NCBI RefSeq assembly: GCF_020520425.1
Contig: NC_079487.1
Coordinates: forward strand, 113,122,141-113,186,140
Reading direction: 5' to 3'
Length of the DNA: 64,000 bases
From: Spinacia oleracea
Taxonomy: Eukaryota; Streptophyta; Magnoliopsida; Caryophyllales; Amaranthaceae
This document shows, piece by piece, positions 1 to 11,691 of this stretch (the first letter of the stretch is position 1; every line of letters begins with the position of its first letter). The notes beneath the pieces were generated by a model. That model was not told where the DNA came from and searched no databases. It was given only the letters and a program-made list of their open reading frames with translations. Both the position numbers and the translations under genes were made by a program.

Positions 1-3000
1 CCGATGAGAAAGTTTCTGCTTGTGTTGCTGAACTTGGTGTTCCTCTCACCAAAGAACCCGGCTTTCATCAGGTAATTTCTATTTTTACCTATGTCCCTAT
101 TATTAATTGTCACGTTGATAGCGTAATTTAATCTAACAACTTACAACTACATACGAAGTATTAAATTTAGATACTGTACATGGTTAATGTCAAAATTGAG
201 TGAATTGGGAGTTCTAATTTCTAAAATTGAAGTATGTTTGTCCTAGAAATATTTATAATTCTTGCTGTTGGACAAACAATCCTGTTTTGTGGGGAATGTT
301 CCACGTGTTGTGTTGGCTATAATACATTTGGGACTTCATTAAATTCAACAAGTTACCAGAAATGCAAGTTTTTTCAACATTATGGAGGATCTGGTATATA
401 GTAATAAATGCTGTAGAGGGGTTGAAGCTATGTGCTAGACTAAGCGTACATGATTGTTAATTTCAGCCGCATTAGTGTTATTGAACTGAACTGAACTGAA
501 CTAAACTGATTAATACAAAGTACTTAAAAAACTAATGGTGATTAGAATTTATTTATGGGGGTATAAGTTCTGAACTACTCTGTAGTATGTATTGGTTCCT
601 GTAATCCTATTGCCAGAACTTTGGCGGAACTAGACTTGAGATAAAATTTCTGCATAATTTATCGAGTTGAAGAGAACTGATCCTAATGTATTAACCGGTT
701 TTTAATGCAACTAATTACAACTATAAAACGAGTCAAAGAGTTGAATCTCTACTTGTAATCACTGTTTCATTCTGCTTTCCGATTTGAAATTTGTTTAATT
801 GTTCCTGTAGCTTAAGTTTACCAGTCTGTCAGTCTGTAAAAATTTGTAAACAAATCTGACAATGATAGTTGTATTAAATTATGAGTTTTAACTCCAAATG
901 AAAGGAGAAAAAGACCACATTTTGGTCCACCAATCAAGCAAATTTCCCAATTGATAATTTAATAGTATCTAAACTTAATGAGATCTGAAGAAATGCTCTA
1001 AAATCTGAATGGTCATTCTTCTTTTGGACTTTTGTTTAAAGAAAAGGAACACATGTCCAATTTTGGAGGAGCCACGCATATACTTTCCGGGTAATCGCTG
1101 AAATGCACGTCTTAACAACTTCTTTCTGCTGCTAAGTCCTTGTTACATACGCAGTATAATAGTCAGATTGTGTTTTGTCATAGTCAAAATGAACTCAAAA
1201 GTCTTGATCATGAGAAAAAATGAGTCATTGAAGGAGCACAACTGCACAAGGGATGAATGAAATCGTCCACCAAACCTTTCATTACCAACAATGTTAATCA
1301 ATGCCAAGTGTCTGGTTAAGAAACAATCACCCATTACCAAACTTTGATAGGTTTTTGTAAGGAAAGGGAGAATTTTTAACCAGCTATATTGGCAGTATAT
1401 TAGACACTTGTAGGGTATAGCACATTAGCACGATCAACCATTCTTATTATATGAAATATTATACTCCTTAAATGGCTTATAGACTGTGGTAGCGTATGGC
1501 ATGAATGCATGATCACTTAGTTTATTTGACATGTTGATGTTATTTGTTGTTTATGCTAGTTGTTTTGATTCGCTTGTATCATGAACTTTAATAAAGATGT
1601 TTGATAAAATTAGGCGTTAGTGTTATGTGCAGAATGACTAGCTTCAAAGAAAATTATCATTAATTTGAAAAAGCCAATGGTCATTTATCAAACTTATTTT
1701 TATTATAAAGTGTGTTTTATGAAATGATTTTATAAAAACTAACACCAAATTAGAAATTGTTTTTTTACCCGCTGCAACGTGTGAATCGGTGACAGTGACA
1801 TGGCTCCGTGTCACAAGCACGACAAGTTAGCTTTACCCTTGGTGTGTTTTTAACGAAGTTTGTTTATAGTGATAATGCTTAAACCAATGACCCTCTAAAC
1901 TAGTGTATGTGTGTGTGCCTGTCCTTTTTAAGAGACACCTAACCCCACTTTCTTATTTTAGTAACCCCTTTGGACTGTGGTGCTAATTTTCTTTATTCCT
2001 TTCAAATTACTGCTTGTACTACACTTTCTTTTTTTAATTACTATTGCGGAGTACTCTGTAGTATTTTAAAGTTTTGAAAACTTTGTTGCTTTCAGGTGTT
2101 CTTTAACTGTTATTACCTGTCAAAATGATAACACCTTGTTATTTGGAATATTTGCATGTGGACCTAGTCAAGTTACTTTTGGGTTAATTATGATTTCAAA
2201 ATTTTGAAATTGTTGTAGGAAATTGCTCCGGATTTGGTGGATTAAAGAAAAGAATTCATTCTGAACTTTGTTTTTTCTGTTTCTTCCTAGAGGAATAAAG
2301 CAAGTGATTTGTTTAATCATTTATAATGATACAGAGTAACTTTGTTACGATTTTAGACTCTTGGTACATGTTTTTTGGATTAAAAAAGACAGTAGGACAT
2401 TCATTTGTGGAACGAGGAACTAGGAGACTTGTTCGAACAACTTATGTCATTGATTGGAAGATGGAAAACAAACCCCCTGGTCCCAAATTCAAGTTGGCAT
2501 TGCTCAAGGGCACGTGGATTGAGAACCGAGAATATGTAGAGAGAAAAACTGAGAGCGAGTGATTTGTGCCCCAACTTTAGTGTAGAAGTAGAGGGAAAAA
2601 ACCTTTAAATGTGCGTTGTGTTGTAACTATGGGGCATTTAAAATGATACTTTGGATAAGTTAATTTAACTATGGAACGGACGAAGTAGGAAACTTCATTT
2701 GTTGATTTTAGAGCATGATTTCTTAAAGAAAAGAGGGGGAAACCCCTTGTTGATGTTTAGACTCTAGAGGCTTGGCTTTCTGATTTGATTGATGCATATA
2801 AAGTTGCTTAAGGTTTATATATATTTGCCTTAATAGTAGTTTGCATTTGTTTTCTGTCATCAGCTTGACGTTAGAGGAGACGTCTATGGTATTCTAGCTG
2901 CACATCCCGTGGCTCCATTGGTGTCGCTACACCATCTTGTTGGTGCAAAGCCATTATTTCCAGGTGAAAATCAGGTGGACTCTCTAAGAAGGCTGTTGCA

Positions 3001-4034
3001 CGCATACAAGGCTGACCCAGGCCTCACCATCCAGCAGAGTTTTTGCTACGATCATAGTCGTAAATGGTCGGTATCCATATCTTGGGGCTATACCGTGCAG
3101 CTATATCCTTCCCTTATTTCATCCAAGGTCCTGAGTGTACCTCTGCAGACATTTCATACTTGGCGTAGTGGGAGTGAAGGGCCTTTTGTGTTCAATACCC
3201 GTCCTATGAGGGATGATCCATGTGAAAGGCCTATTATTTATTACTTGGACCAAATTAAGGAGATTGGTGAAGGTAAAACTCTAAGTACTTATAAGAGGGC
3301 TGCTGCTGCTGATGGAAAAGAATGTGCGCAACCAGCTTACAAGAATGCTCTGTCAGTGGAGAATATTACAGTGTCTGCTTCAAAGACGGGTCCTAAGAAG
3401 TGGATGAAGGTTTGTTTCCTTGCTCTTTTATCTGGATTATAGAAATAAGAAAATTGCTTATCTGGTTTATAGAAATAAGAAAAGTGCTTGCTATTGATTT
3501 TCTCTGTTGTGCAATTTGCATTTGAGCTACTGTGTGTTGAGTAATGTGAGTAAGTGATCATAGTTTCAACAATGAAGAATGAATTGTTATGACCTTGAAG
3601 TTGTGGAGTTAGAAACTACGAACAGAGGTTTAATTTAATATGAAACTGATTTGTTTTATTTATTTATAAACTGTCATTGTTTTTGTTTTTATTCCTTGAT
3701 TTTGGGAGTATCAAAAACTTGTAGCAGTAGCTTGCATTATGGATTTATAGGTCTGTTCCTGTAACCTTGGTTTGTTGAACTTGGTTATTGTGTCTGATAA
3801 CTACAGTTGTGAACAAATACTGAAAATCCATTTGAGTCTGGAAATTAATATTGAAATTTTTTATTGGAAACATTACCCTGGTTTGTAAAGTTTTTGTGCT
3901 AACAGGATTGATTTGATTGCATGAAACAGGCACCGCGCAGGGAGTGCTGCGAGATTAGAAATAGCCCGACTGTGTATAGTAACATGCGAATAATGATTAG
4001 AAGTTGTAAGCCGAGGGAATCCATCACGATATGA
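1..4034 (+). CDS. DUF604-family glycosyltransferase-like protein, 3' part of gene
   Basis: Three exons are visible: 1-71 (enters from upstream, in frame from base 3), 2864-3409 and 3930-4034, all with GT/AG borders and phase 0. The joined product is 239 residues and ends at TGA 4032-4034. It starts DEKVSACVAELGVPLTKEPG and continues with GILAAHPVAPLVSLHH, QQSFCYDHSRKWSVSISWG, FNTRPMRDDPCERPIIYY and a Cys-rich tail (RRECCEIRN...MIRSC). These are hallmarks of plant DUF604 proteins, which are Fringe/beta-1,3-glycosyltransferase-like, usually about 500 residues, with an N-terminal signal anchor and a Golgi location. The catalytic half with the DxD region lies left of the window, so no donor or acceptor sugar can be named. 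The first intron is long (2.8 kb). Family assignment is from recalled family motifs; substrate is unknown. Confidence 0.85.
72..2863 (+). other. Long intron of the DUF604 gene
   Basis: AT-rich intron with a GT donor at 72 and a CAG acceptor at 2861-2863. It contains a short CTGAA pentamer run (about 482-503) and no exon-like reading frame that I recognise. A 78-codon open stretch at 2326-2562 lies inside it but has no family features. Confidence 0.7.
3428..3487. repeat. 30-bp direct duplication just after the exon 2/intron border
   Basis: Two adjacent 30-bp copies (3428-3457, 3458-3487) differ at two positions. They lie in the last DUF604 intron, immediately after the donor, and may affect splicing little. 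A simple replication-slippage duplication. Confidence 0.85.
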
Positions 4035-5039
4035 AGGTTAGCTCATATTCTCTTTTTATATCTCATATGTTAAGAGTTTGTTTAGTGTGCTCTAATCAGG
4101 AACCAACTACATTGTGGATGAATATAGAATTGGATAGAAAACAAGTAGCAGTATGACAAAAGTGTTTCATCTAGGAGTTGACTTTGCAAGCACATTTACA
4201 GGCTGTATGTGAAAAACAATAATGCCATATGAACGGAGACATTTATATCGAAACTTGATGACTGCCTTCCTATATTAGTCAGGTGAGGACTGAGGAGCAA
4301 TCATGCCATATGCTCTCACCATCTGAAACTGGATGATTGCCGTGTTAATGCTGTGCCGTGTTCAGTATGGATCTGTAAATGAAAGATTGATTGTCTGTGC
4401 CTTAACTCTGACAGAAAACTGATGCCAGTTGATGAAGAGAATGCATGGGCAGAAGCTGGACAGTTGATAAGTATGATAACATCAGTAACGTTTGGGTCAG
4501 GTTAGGTAGGGGGGTTGGAGAAGGTAATGGACGAGTCAAAACCTGAAGAAATTGCCATTAGTGCGATTTTCACTTAGTATCTCTGAATGCATTTTCGAAT
4601 CTTTTGAGATTCTCGTGTTAGAAAACAAAGGGATCACTGCCACGATAACTACATACTTATCAATATGCACCTGTAATCTCATGGGATAGTAAGGTTGATC
4701 TGATGAGTGATGATTACTGTTTGAATTTTCAGGTAAAGTGGAAATATGGCGTTATTGAAGGCTGTACCAAGTTTATATAAATAGAACCAGAAAAGGAAAG
4801 GAGCACTTCTAGATTTTTATTTATTTTTCCTAGGAGTAGATTAGAGAATAGAGATAGTTCATGTACACTAATACTCCATCAAGATTACTAAGCATCTAAG
4901 CTATTTTTTTCACTTCTTAGATGATCGTCTGTGAAGGTATGTAAATGTGAATCTTTATGTTTGCCTTCAATGAACTATACAGAAACACGTCCTTGACTGC
5001 TGACATCTTTGTAATAGTTTCCATCCGAATTAATAAAGT
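4035..5039 (+). other. Probable 3' UTR and downstream region of the DUF604 gene
   Basis: No coding frame is seen. An AATAAA-like signal lies near 5031-5037, followed by an 18-base T run. A possible 3'-UTR intron acceptor (TTTTCAG) lies at about 4728-4734. The real poly(A) site cannot be fixed from sequence alone. Confidence 0.4.
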
Positions 5040-5381
5040 TTTTTTTTTTTTTTTTTTACACATCTTGTGGATTTATTTTGATGTTTATGCTTTTATCAAT
5101 CAATTACAAACGAGTCTATCTAATTTAAAAATCGAAATGAAATTCGCTTATAACGATAACGAGTACTCACTTCGTATATTGCTAAAATTTTAGCTGTAAT
5201 GTTTTACATGTTTGTAGGAAACACAAACACCATCAATTGATTACTGATGTTCAGACCACAAATATGATAAATAGAATGAGTCAAAATCTCCACAAATTAT
5301 GCTGTGAAAAAAAAAATTGAGGCTAAAATAAATTTCCGGATTGCAAAACATATGTTAATTACAAAGCTGTTCTCCAAACAT

Positions 5382-5389
5382 TATAAATA
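5382..5389 (+). promoter_or_regulatory. TATA box of the LEA-like gene
   Basis: TATAAATA lies about 106 bases before the LEA start codon, a normal plant spacing that would put transcription start near 5415. I saw no clear ABRE (ACGTGKC) core close by, although the family is often ABA-, cold- or drought-induced. Confidence 0.6.
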
Positions 5390-5494
5390 GCGCAGGTCAA
5401 TTGTTCATTTAACATAAGCAATTACAAACTTTCTCTGTGATTAATCTTCTACATACAAAATTTCATTTACTTGTACACAACTTCTTTATCCAAA

Positions 5495-6358
5495 ATGAGT
5501 TCCTCCCAGAAGGCAAGCTTCAACGCCGGTGAGACCAAGGCTCAGGCCGAGGTAATCTTGCTACTCCGTATGATGTTTCACTCGGCATGCAACATTATCT
5601 ATTTTTTTAACTACGAATGCCTCTATAGATGGCATTCAAATTTTCCAACTAAACAACCAGAGTTCAAGCAATATCAAATATCATAATTTTGTTAGAAATT
5701 TACTGCATTGCATTCATACAATTTTCTCCCTTGTTTATAATCTTTGATATCATTCACAGTAAGAAAATAAAAACTAATTTAGTATTTCTATCTCAACCAC
5801 AGGAAAAGACCAACCAGATGCAAGAAAAGGCTGGCGAAATGACCAACCAGATGCAAGAAAAGGCCAGCGAGAAAACCAGCCAGGTATCTGAAATGGCCGG
5901 TGAAAAGAAAAGCCAAGTTTCAGACATGGCCGTTGAAAAGACCAACCAAGTGTCAGAAATAGCCGGTGAAAAGACCAGGCAGGTCTCAGACATGGCCGGA
6001 GAAAAGACCAGGCAGGTTTCTGATGTGGTCGGTGCGAAGACCAGCCAGGTTTCAGACGTGGCCACTGAAAAGGCCAGCCAGGTGTCAGGCGTGGCCAGCG
6101 AAAAGACCAGCCAGGTGTCAGAGGTGGTAAGCGAAAAGACCAGCCAGGTTTCAGACGTGGCCGGTGGCATGCTTCAGTCTGCTAAGGAATCAGTCCAAGA
6201 GGTTTGGCTTTGCAATGTTTATGTTTAAGTTAATAGGTGATCATTAATGTCAGTTTAATAACTCATTACATAATATAATGCAGGCTGGTTCACAAGTGAA
6301 GGCAAAGGCAGAGGATGCTGCTGAGGCTGTCAAGAACGCCACTGGCATCAACAAATGA
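5495..6358 (+). CDS. LEA-type stress protein with eleven-residue repeats
   Basis: Three exons, 5495-5551, 5803-6201 and 6284-6358, all phase 0 with GT/AG borders, give 176 residues. The start is MSSSQKASFNAGETKAQAE, like the N-terminus of plant KIN/COR-type LEA proteins (group 3/LEA_4-like). Exon 2 is almost entirely about 12 tandem eleven-residue units of the type EKTSQVSDVAG (residues 20 to about 145), earlier copies being EKTNQMQEKAG. The C-terminus is AKAEDAAEAVKNATGINK-like. The protein is highly charged, has no Cys or Trp and should form amphipathic helix only on drying or membrane contact. Family role: protection of proteins and membranes under dehydration or cold; this specific job is inferred. 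No signal peptide is seen, so it is probably cytosolic. Exon 2 is longer than in the 65-residue KIN proteins because of repeat expansion. Confidence 0.85.
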
Positions 6359-6885
6359 GCTCAGTTACCTCATTAGCTCTCACCCATTCACCACCAAATA
6401 ATCGACTTAAGACTCCGTTATTAGTAATATGGAAAGAAGCCAAAACTCTCCAATAGATTCTTAGTCATTTTTTGCAAATTCTTTACAGTGTAATAATTCT
6501 GTCAAAGAGTTGAGTTTTTGAGCTCCCAATAGTAGCTTGTTTCCCTTTTAAATTAATACAATCAAAAGCTTTAAACCTATATTTCTCTTTCAATTGTCAC
6601 CTTTTTCACACGGTTAGTAGCTAAAAAAAACTTCTCAGCATTATTGACCGGAGATGCATTTCCAAATTTTGATATACATGGTCGGAATGAATATAAAAAA
6701 GTGAAAGGAAATTCATGTACCATGAAATGCAGGCTACGCCACCAAAATGTTTAGCCACTATGAATTTAAATTACAGATGTTTCTGTAACTTTGTAGTGCT
6801 AGTTGCAACTTTACGAGTCCATACATTATGATCCACGATTCCACGCTATACAAAACTACAATGAACATATAAACGTACCAGGAAT
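6359..6885. other. Convergent 3' region between the LEA (+) and pentapeptide (-) genes
   Basis: The two genes run towards each other and their stop codons are 527 bases apart. Only AT-rich 3'-UTR-type sequence is seen. Confidence 0.5.
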
Positions 6886-9181
6886 CTATTTGCAAAAAAG
6901 TGTTTCTCGTGTGGCATTTCCTGTTGTTGGATTTACCCTGAAAATAAAGAAAGGCTTCTTAAGCTTTCAACTCTCAGCTAGACAGATAGGAAATTATATA
7001 AATTTCTGAGTTGGTAAAAACTATCTCACCCATCAGCAACTTTGCAAAGGTATGCTAGTTGATCTTCTCTCAAATTCACATCAGTAAAATCTGTTTGTTC
7101 ATAATAATTAGCATGTCTTTCCAAAAAACAAAAGCATAGAAAATGGGAAGGATTATATGTATAATGTATATACCTGCTCCTGTGATGACTGAACCTCTAA
7201 ACGATGTATTTCCAGTGGCCAGAGCACCTTCCAAGTTAGCATTGGTTAAATTTGCCTGAAATTACCATTTTGTTTAAGGCCATTATCAAGTGTTGGTTAT
7301 TGTGTGCATCGCTTTAGATTATTACTATGTTGCAAGTCTTGCAACACATAATAGCCGTGTCATAAGATCATAATAGTCCAATGTACCCGAATTAGAAAAT
7401 GCGTAAGCTTCTTGGTCTGAACGGTGTAAGATTATAATAGTCCAATGTACTAGTATTAGAAAATGGATAAGCTTCTTGGACTGATTGGTGTAATTTCTCA
7501 ATTACAAAAACGTTTTTATGGCATTTCAACAAGAATGTGAATTCATGCTTACCTTTGTCACATTTGCCAGGGAAAAGTCTGCCCCTCTCAGATCAGCATC
7601 TGAAAGATCAGCCCCTGAATCACCAGACAACCAAATTATAACATTCATATAAAGCTAAGTTTGCATGCCCAGCAAAAAGCAAGCAATGGCAATCATTCGT
7701 AGGAGAAAGCAAAACGTAGCAACTCAGTGAACTTCACCATATCAAATTACATTGGACTCAGTGGGAAATCCAAGAATGCACTTTATATGGATTACATGCC
7801 CATGGGCCAAGAAGAATTCCCCTAAACTCGAGCCAACTTACCCCTTAGATTTTTCACACACATTATCTTCGCTCTTACATGGTTTACCCCTTGAACTTTT
7901 CATATATGATGGACATTGTGTGAGATACCACATCGTAAGATATCAATGTAGTGGAGTCAAAAATAACAAAATCCTGAAGCCACCACTGCATTTCTGATAA
8001 GAGTAGAAGGTCTAAAACTAAGAGACACTAACCCCATGAATGTTAAGTAATCCCATATCCATTAAGCGAATTCAAGAACATCCTAACTCGTTTGCATATC
8101 AAATCTTCCTCTAGTCACCTTTACCCATGCTTAGCACCTCACATACTAGATACTCATGTGCTATGTGAACGAAGTAACGAACAATACGAAGGTCTCTCGA
8201 AGAAGCACTTCACCAAATCCTCCATTAATAATTTTACTCTAAATTGATATCATTACAGTTGATTCTTATTTCAAAACAATGAACTTCACCAGCTTCTTAA
8301 AACCCGACAAGACATTCTCGAACAGCAGTATATTCTTCATCTTGATCAATGATGATTACAACTTAATAAGGTCTAGGTTATATGATGATCCATTATCTAT
8401 CTCCTAAAGCATTCTCAAGTAACACATTCTACTTCTACTATACAATTCAATTAACAGCTACTTCAACAAAATCAAGCATATGAATACCTGTTAAATCTGC
8501 ATCAAAGAAGCTAGCACCCAACAATTTCGCTCCCTTAAAATTAGCCATTCGCAAAATTGACTGCATCAAAATCCAATTCCCATAAAATGTATGATAAAAA
8601 CAACAACAAAATTCACTAACAAAAACAAAAATAGCAAGGGAGAAATGAACCGTTTTGAAGTCTTGCTTGATTAAGGTCTGTCCACTGAAGTCCTTCCCAG
8701 ATAAATCTTGACCTCTTGTCACTCCTTGACCATATGGCCCTCCACCCTTTTTTTTTCCAGAAAATCAAACCCAAAATTCAGATAAATTCAGATTATAATT
8801 TTACAAAGAAGAGATTAAAAAAAATAGTACCTTGAAAGCAAGAGCAGGGTCGGAGAAGCAAAGTGAAGCAGAGAGAAGAAGAACCATACTTGCTGAAGCA
8901 ATTGGGTTTTCCAGAATTGGTAATAAAAACCCATTTTTCTTATTATTTGAAACTTGTAAATTTTGAAGGTCCTGTAAATCAGCGAAACCACAAAGTTAAA
9001 TAAGAAGAAGAAATTAAATAGAGAAATGGTTGAAATTGATTGAGATTTGAGAAAGAAAGGGTGTTACACTGTGAGGAGGAAGAGAAGAGGACGAGAGAGA
9101 AGAGGTGAGATGGGGTTTTGGAAGAGAGAGAAGTGGTTTTGGTGCGAATTTGAGAGTGAGGGAGACGTTGAGTGCTGCCAT
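6886..9181 (-). CDS. Thylakoid lumenal pentapeptide-repeat protein (15-kDa type)
   Basis: Eight exons on the minus strand: 9068-9181, 8831-8971, 8651-8746, 8488-8560, 7553-7614, 7174-7255, 7030-7090 and 6886-6937. They total 681 nt and 226 residues, with all phases agreeing. Residues 1 to about 60 are a Ser/Leu/Pro-rich chloroplast transit peptide. A hydrophobic lumen-targeting segment (MVLLLSASLCF) then ends in ALA, so cleavage after about residue 83 is expected. The mature part (about 143 residues, 15 kDa) has pentapeptide A(D/N)LxX repeats: DLSGKDFSGQTL, ANFKGAKLLGASFFDADL, ADLSDADLRGADF and ANLTNANLEGA. It ends in a conserved Cys-containing tail (AYLCKVADG...TRETLFCK). This matches the plant thylakoid lumenal 15-kDa family (Arabidopsis At2g44920 type), a right-handed quadrilateral beta-helix of unknown function. 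The exon 3 acceptor (A-rich AAAAAG before GGTGGAGGG) is weak, but the protein reads through exactly. Confidence 0.9.
7365..7494. repeat. About 66-bp tandem duplication in a pentapeptide-gene intron
   Basis: Two diverged copies share ATAATAGTCCAATGTAC (7368 and 7434) and then a similar stretch through the AAGCTTCTTGG core. It lies in the intron between the exons at 7553 and 7255. Confidence 0.7.
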
Positions 9182-10273
9182 TGTTGTTGTCAAATAAGCA
9201 AAACCACACCTTTCTGTATTGTGATTTTGTTAATTGAGCATTTGAGCTACATCATCATGTGGCTTCTTTTTTAATTGGATTTTCACAGGAAATTATGTAT
9301 GCTATATTGCTATGGATTAGATTGGCTTGTTCTTTTGCAGGATGCAATTTCTACTCATACACACTGACGTTGGACTGAGGTATGCGTGTGGTCCGGGCTG
9401 AGTTAGGGCCAACTTGGGGGCATCCTGGTCGGATTAGGTTGAGCTTTTCAACATGAATCTAACATGATTCTACTCGACTAAAAATTAATCAATAGTTTAA
9501 CAGTGATACTATACTCCGTAAAACTACAGAATGAGAATAAGGATAGACAAAATAATACGGCACCGAACAAACGAGCTAGGCTAAGTTTTATTGGACTTAT
9601 TTTGACTAAACTCTGAACTTTTCTGAACTTATTTTATCTGGAAAAAAAAAACTTATTTTATGCGTGAAAATCTCTTAAATAAGTCAAAATAAGTCGAATA
9701 AAATATAGCTTTAGTGTTAAGATTTTCCTCATGTTTAATTAAACGTGTCAACATGACATGACATGACATGACACGACATATTTAATTAATAGAGTCAACA
9801 TGATACACCTTATTTAAATAAACAGGTTGAGTTAGTGTGCCGTTTTTAAACCCGTTTATATACTCCGTACAACATTAACACGAACATGATATGTTTGCCG
9901 GATCTAATCTCAATACATATATTTAAAATATGAACTTTACTTCATAATTTTTATTTTTATTACTCCGTAATAAATTAAAGATTTTATATTCTAAAGAGTA
10001 TGTTGACAAGCGTTAAAAAAAAATTAAAAAAATCAAACAATTGCAATTAAAAAGCACAGGAAGAGTGTTTTCTATCCCTTTGTTGAATATCCAGGGTCTG
10101 AAAACATTTTGGAACTTATTTTGACCTTGAAAAATAAAACATTATTTTTTGGACTTTATTTCAGTTCAGATCAATCAAATTTAATTTAGTTCAATTCTAT
10201 TTAGTCCAGTACAGTTCAACTCAATTTAGTTCGGTTCAAATTCAATTAGTACAGTTCAGTTTAGTTCAGATAA
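9182..10273. other. Intergenic, upstream of the pentapeptide gene
   Basis: AT-rich with no gene. It holds several TACTCCGTA copies (about 9511, 9862, 9961) and a stretch of degenerate TTCAGTT/GTTCAA motifs at 10150-10270. The first few hundred bases should contain the minus-strand promoter; no TATA box was chosen with confidence. Confidence 0.4.
9750..9780. repeat. ACATG pentamer repeat
   Basis: About five ACATG units in tandem, the last one mutated (ACACG). A simple repeat. Confidence 0.8.
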
Positions 10274-10369
10274 GCTCCATTGATTTCACTTTAGTTTCAT
10301 ACATCTCAGCTCCATTGATTTCACTTTAGTTTCATACATCTCAGCTCCATTCATTTCACTTTAGTTTAA
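10274..10369. repeat. 35-bp tandem repeat, about 2.7 copies
   Basis: A unit starting GCTCCATTGATTTCACTTTA begins at 10274, 10309 and 10344. The first two copies are identical and the third is partial with two changes. Confidence 0.9.
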
Positions 10370-11405
10370 TTAAGTCAATAAAACTCAAAATAACCGGATT
10401 TAAAAAGAGAGTGTGGGCTTGTGAGTAAAATGAATACTCCGTACAATTGACACAAGAATATAAGATTGATCATAAACTTAAAAATGCAGTGAACAATATA
10501 CGTTTGAGTTTGATGATAATTCACCCCCGTATTGATAGTGTTGGAATTCTGCAAGTACATACTCCGTATAATGGAAGGAGGTGTGTTTTGCAAGTTGGTG
10601 ACATTGGGAGGCGCAATATATATATATATATATATAGTTAGCGCAAAGTTGAGGAAGATGGTTCGTGAATCCCATACGAATCCGCAATTATGTGTATGAC
10701 TAACGTGTGAGGAAAGAGAAAAAGGGACTGTAACTTTCTAGGTGCTACTCTGCTTTGTTTTTGATGTGTCCTACAATGGGAATGGGTTAATGCAGACTGC
10801 AAAGTGTAAACCCTAGCCGGCCTTGAACTTCAAGGGACTCACTGACTCAGTCTCAGGCTGTCCGTTCCACCTTAATGTTAATTACTGTGTATGTTTTTGT
10901 GTGACTTGATGTCTTGTCGGGACTTGTTCTTCTTAGCTCCATGCGCACGTTGCACGTTGCACATTACCCCACCCCCACCCCTACCTCCTTTTCAAGTGGA
11001 CGGTGCGTAACTCGACTTGCTTGGAAGTTTGAATTGCCCAACTGTAGTCCATCTCTAGAGAGAGCCAGGGACGGGAGGGTCAGCCTAATAGCCTCACCAC
11101 TCACCAGTTCCAGTAGGTACTCCGTAGGCAGCTTACGGATTATGAGACCAAGTCTTTACAATTAGATCAAGCCTTGCTACAGACTACAAACTACTCCGTA
11201 ATGTTTAGATCGATACCTGTGAAGTTGTCCATGTACAATAAGTACAGACTATTGTTTACATGCTTCAGACTCCTATGATCCTATATTCTTATCAACATAC
11301 AGACTATACTCCTAATCTAATTGATGTCATGATTAGCAACAAACCTTATTATTTTGGTTGATTAAACGTTGCCATCCATGTTAAAATTACAAAATGTCTT
11401 GCGCG
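10370..11405. other. Intergenic region with simple repeats
   Basis: No gene recognised. It contains a (TA)n microsatellite at about 10615-10636 and TACTCCGTA copies near 10436, 10560, 11118 and 11190. Confidence 0.4.
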
Positions 11406-11691
11406 TACAAGGTGTACAATAAATTTATTGTACACCAAGATAACTTTTATGCAAATTTTCGTAACTTTAACCTATTTTTCTGTAACTTTTATATTATAAA
11501 GTTAGATAAATATTTTAAAGGGTCAAACGATTAATTTATACATTATTAGTGATTTTGAAGAAATAATTTTTATTCAAATGAAAAAAATTTATCATTAAAA
11601 AATAGATAACTTTTACATATATAAATGTAACTTTTAAGCATTTTGAGTCAACTTTACTCCGGTGTACAATATTTATTGTGCACCCATTGTA
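11406..11691. mobile_element. MITE-like element with self-palindromic termini
   Basis: The left end (11411-11436, GGTGTACAATAAATTTATTG then TACACC) is a near-perfect palindrome. The right end (11661-11684) is a similar palindrome, GGTGTACAATATTTATTGTG then CACC, and the two ends are inverted repeats of each other. The interior is AT-rich and noncoding. No target duplication was found and the superfamily is unknown. Confidence 0.55.

Noticed and set aside
2326..2562. 78-codon frame in the DUF604 intron
   Set aside because: No family motif, lies between well-supported exons, not part of the protein.
5793..6170. 125-codon open frame antisense to the LEA repeats
   Set aside because: Shadow of the repeat-coding exon on the opposite strand.
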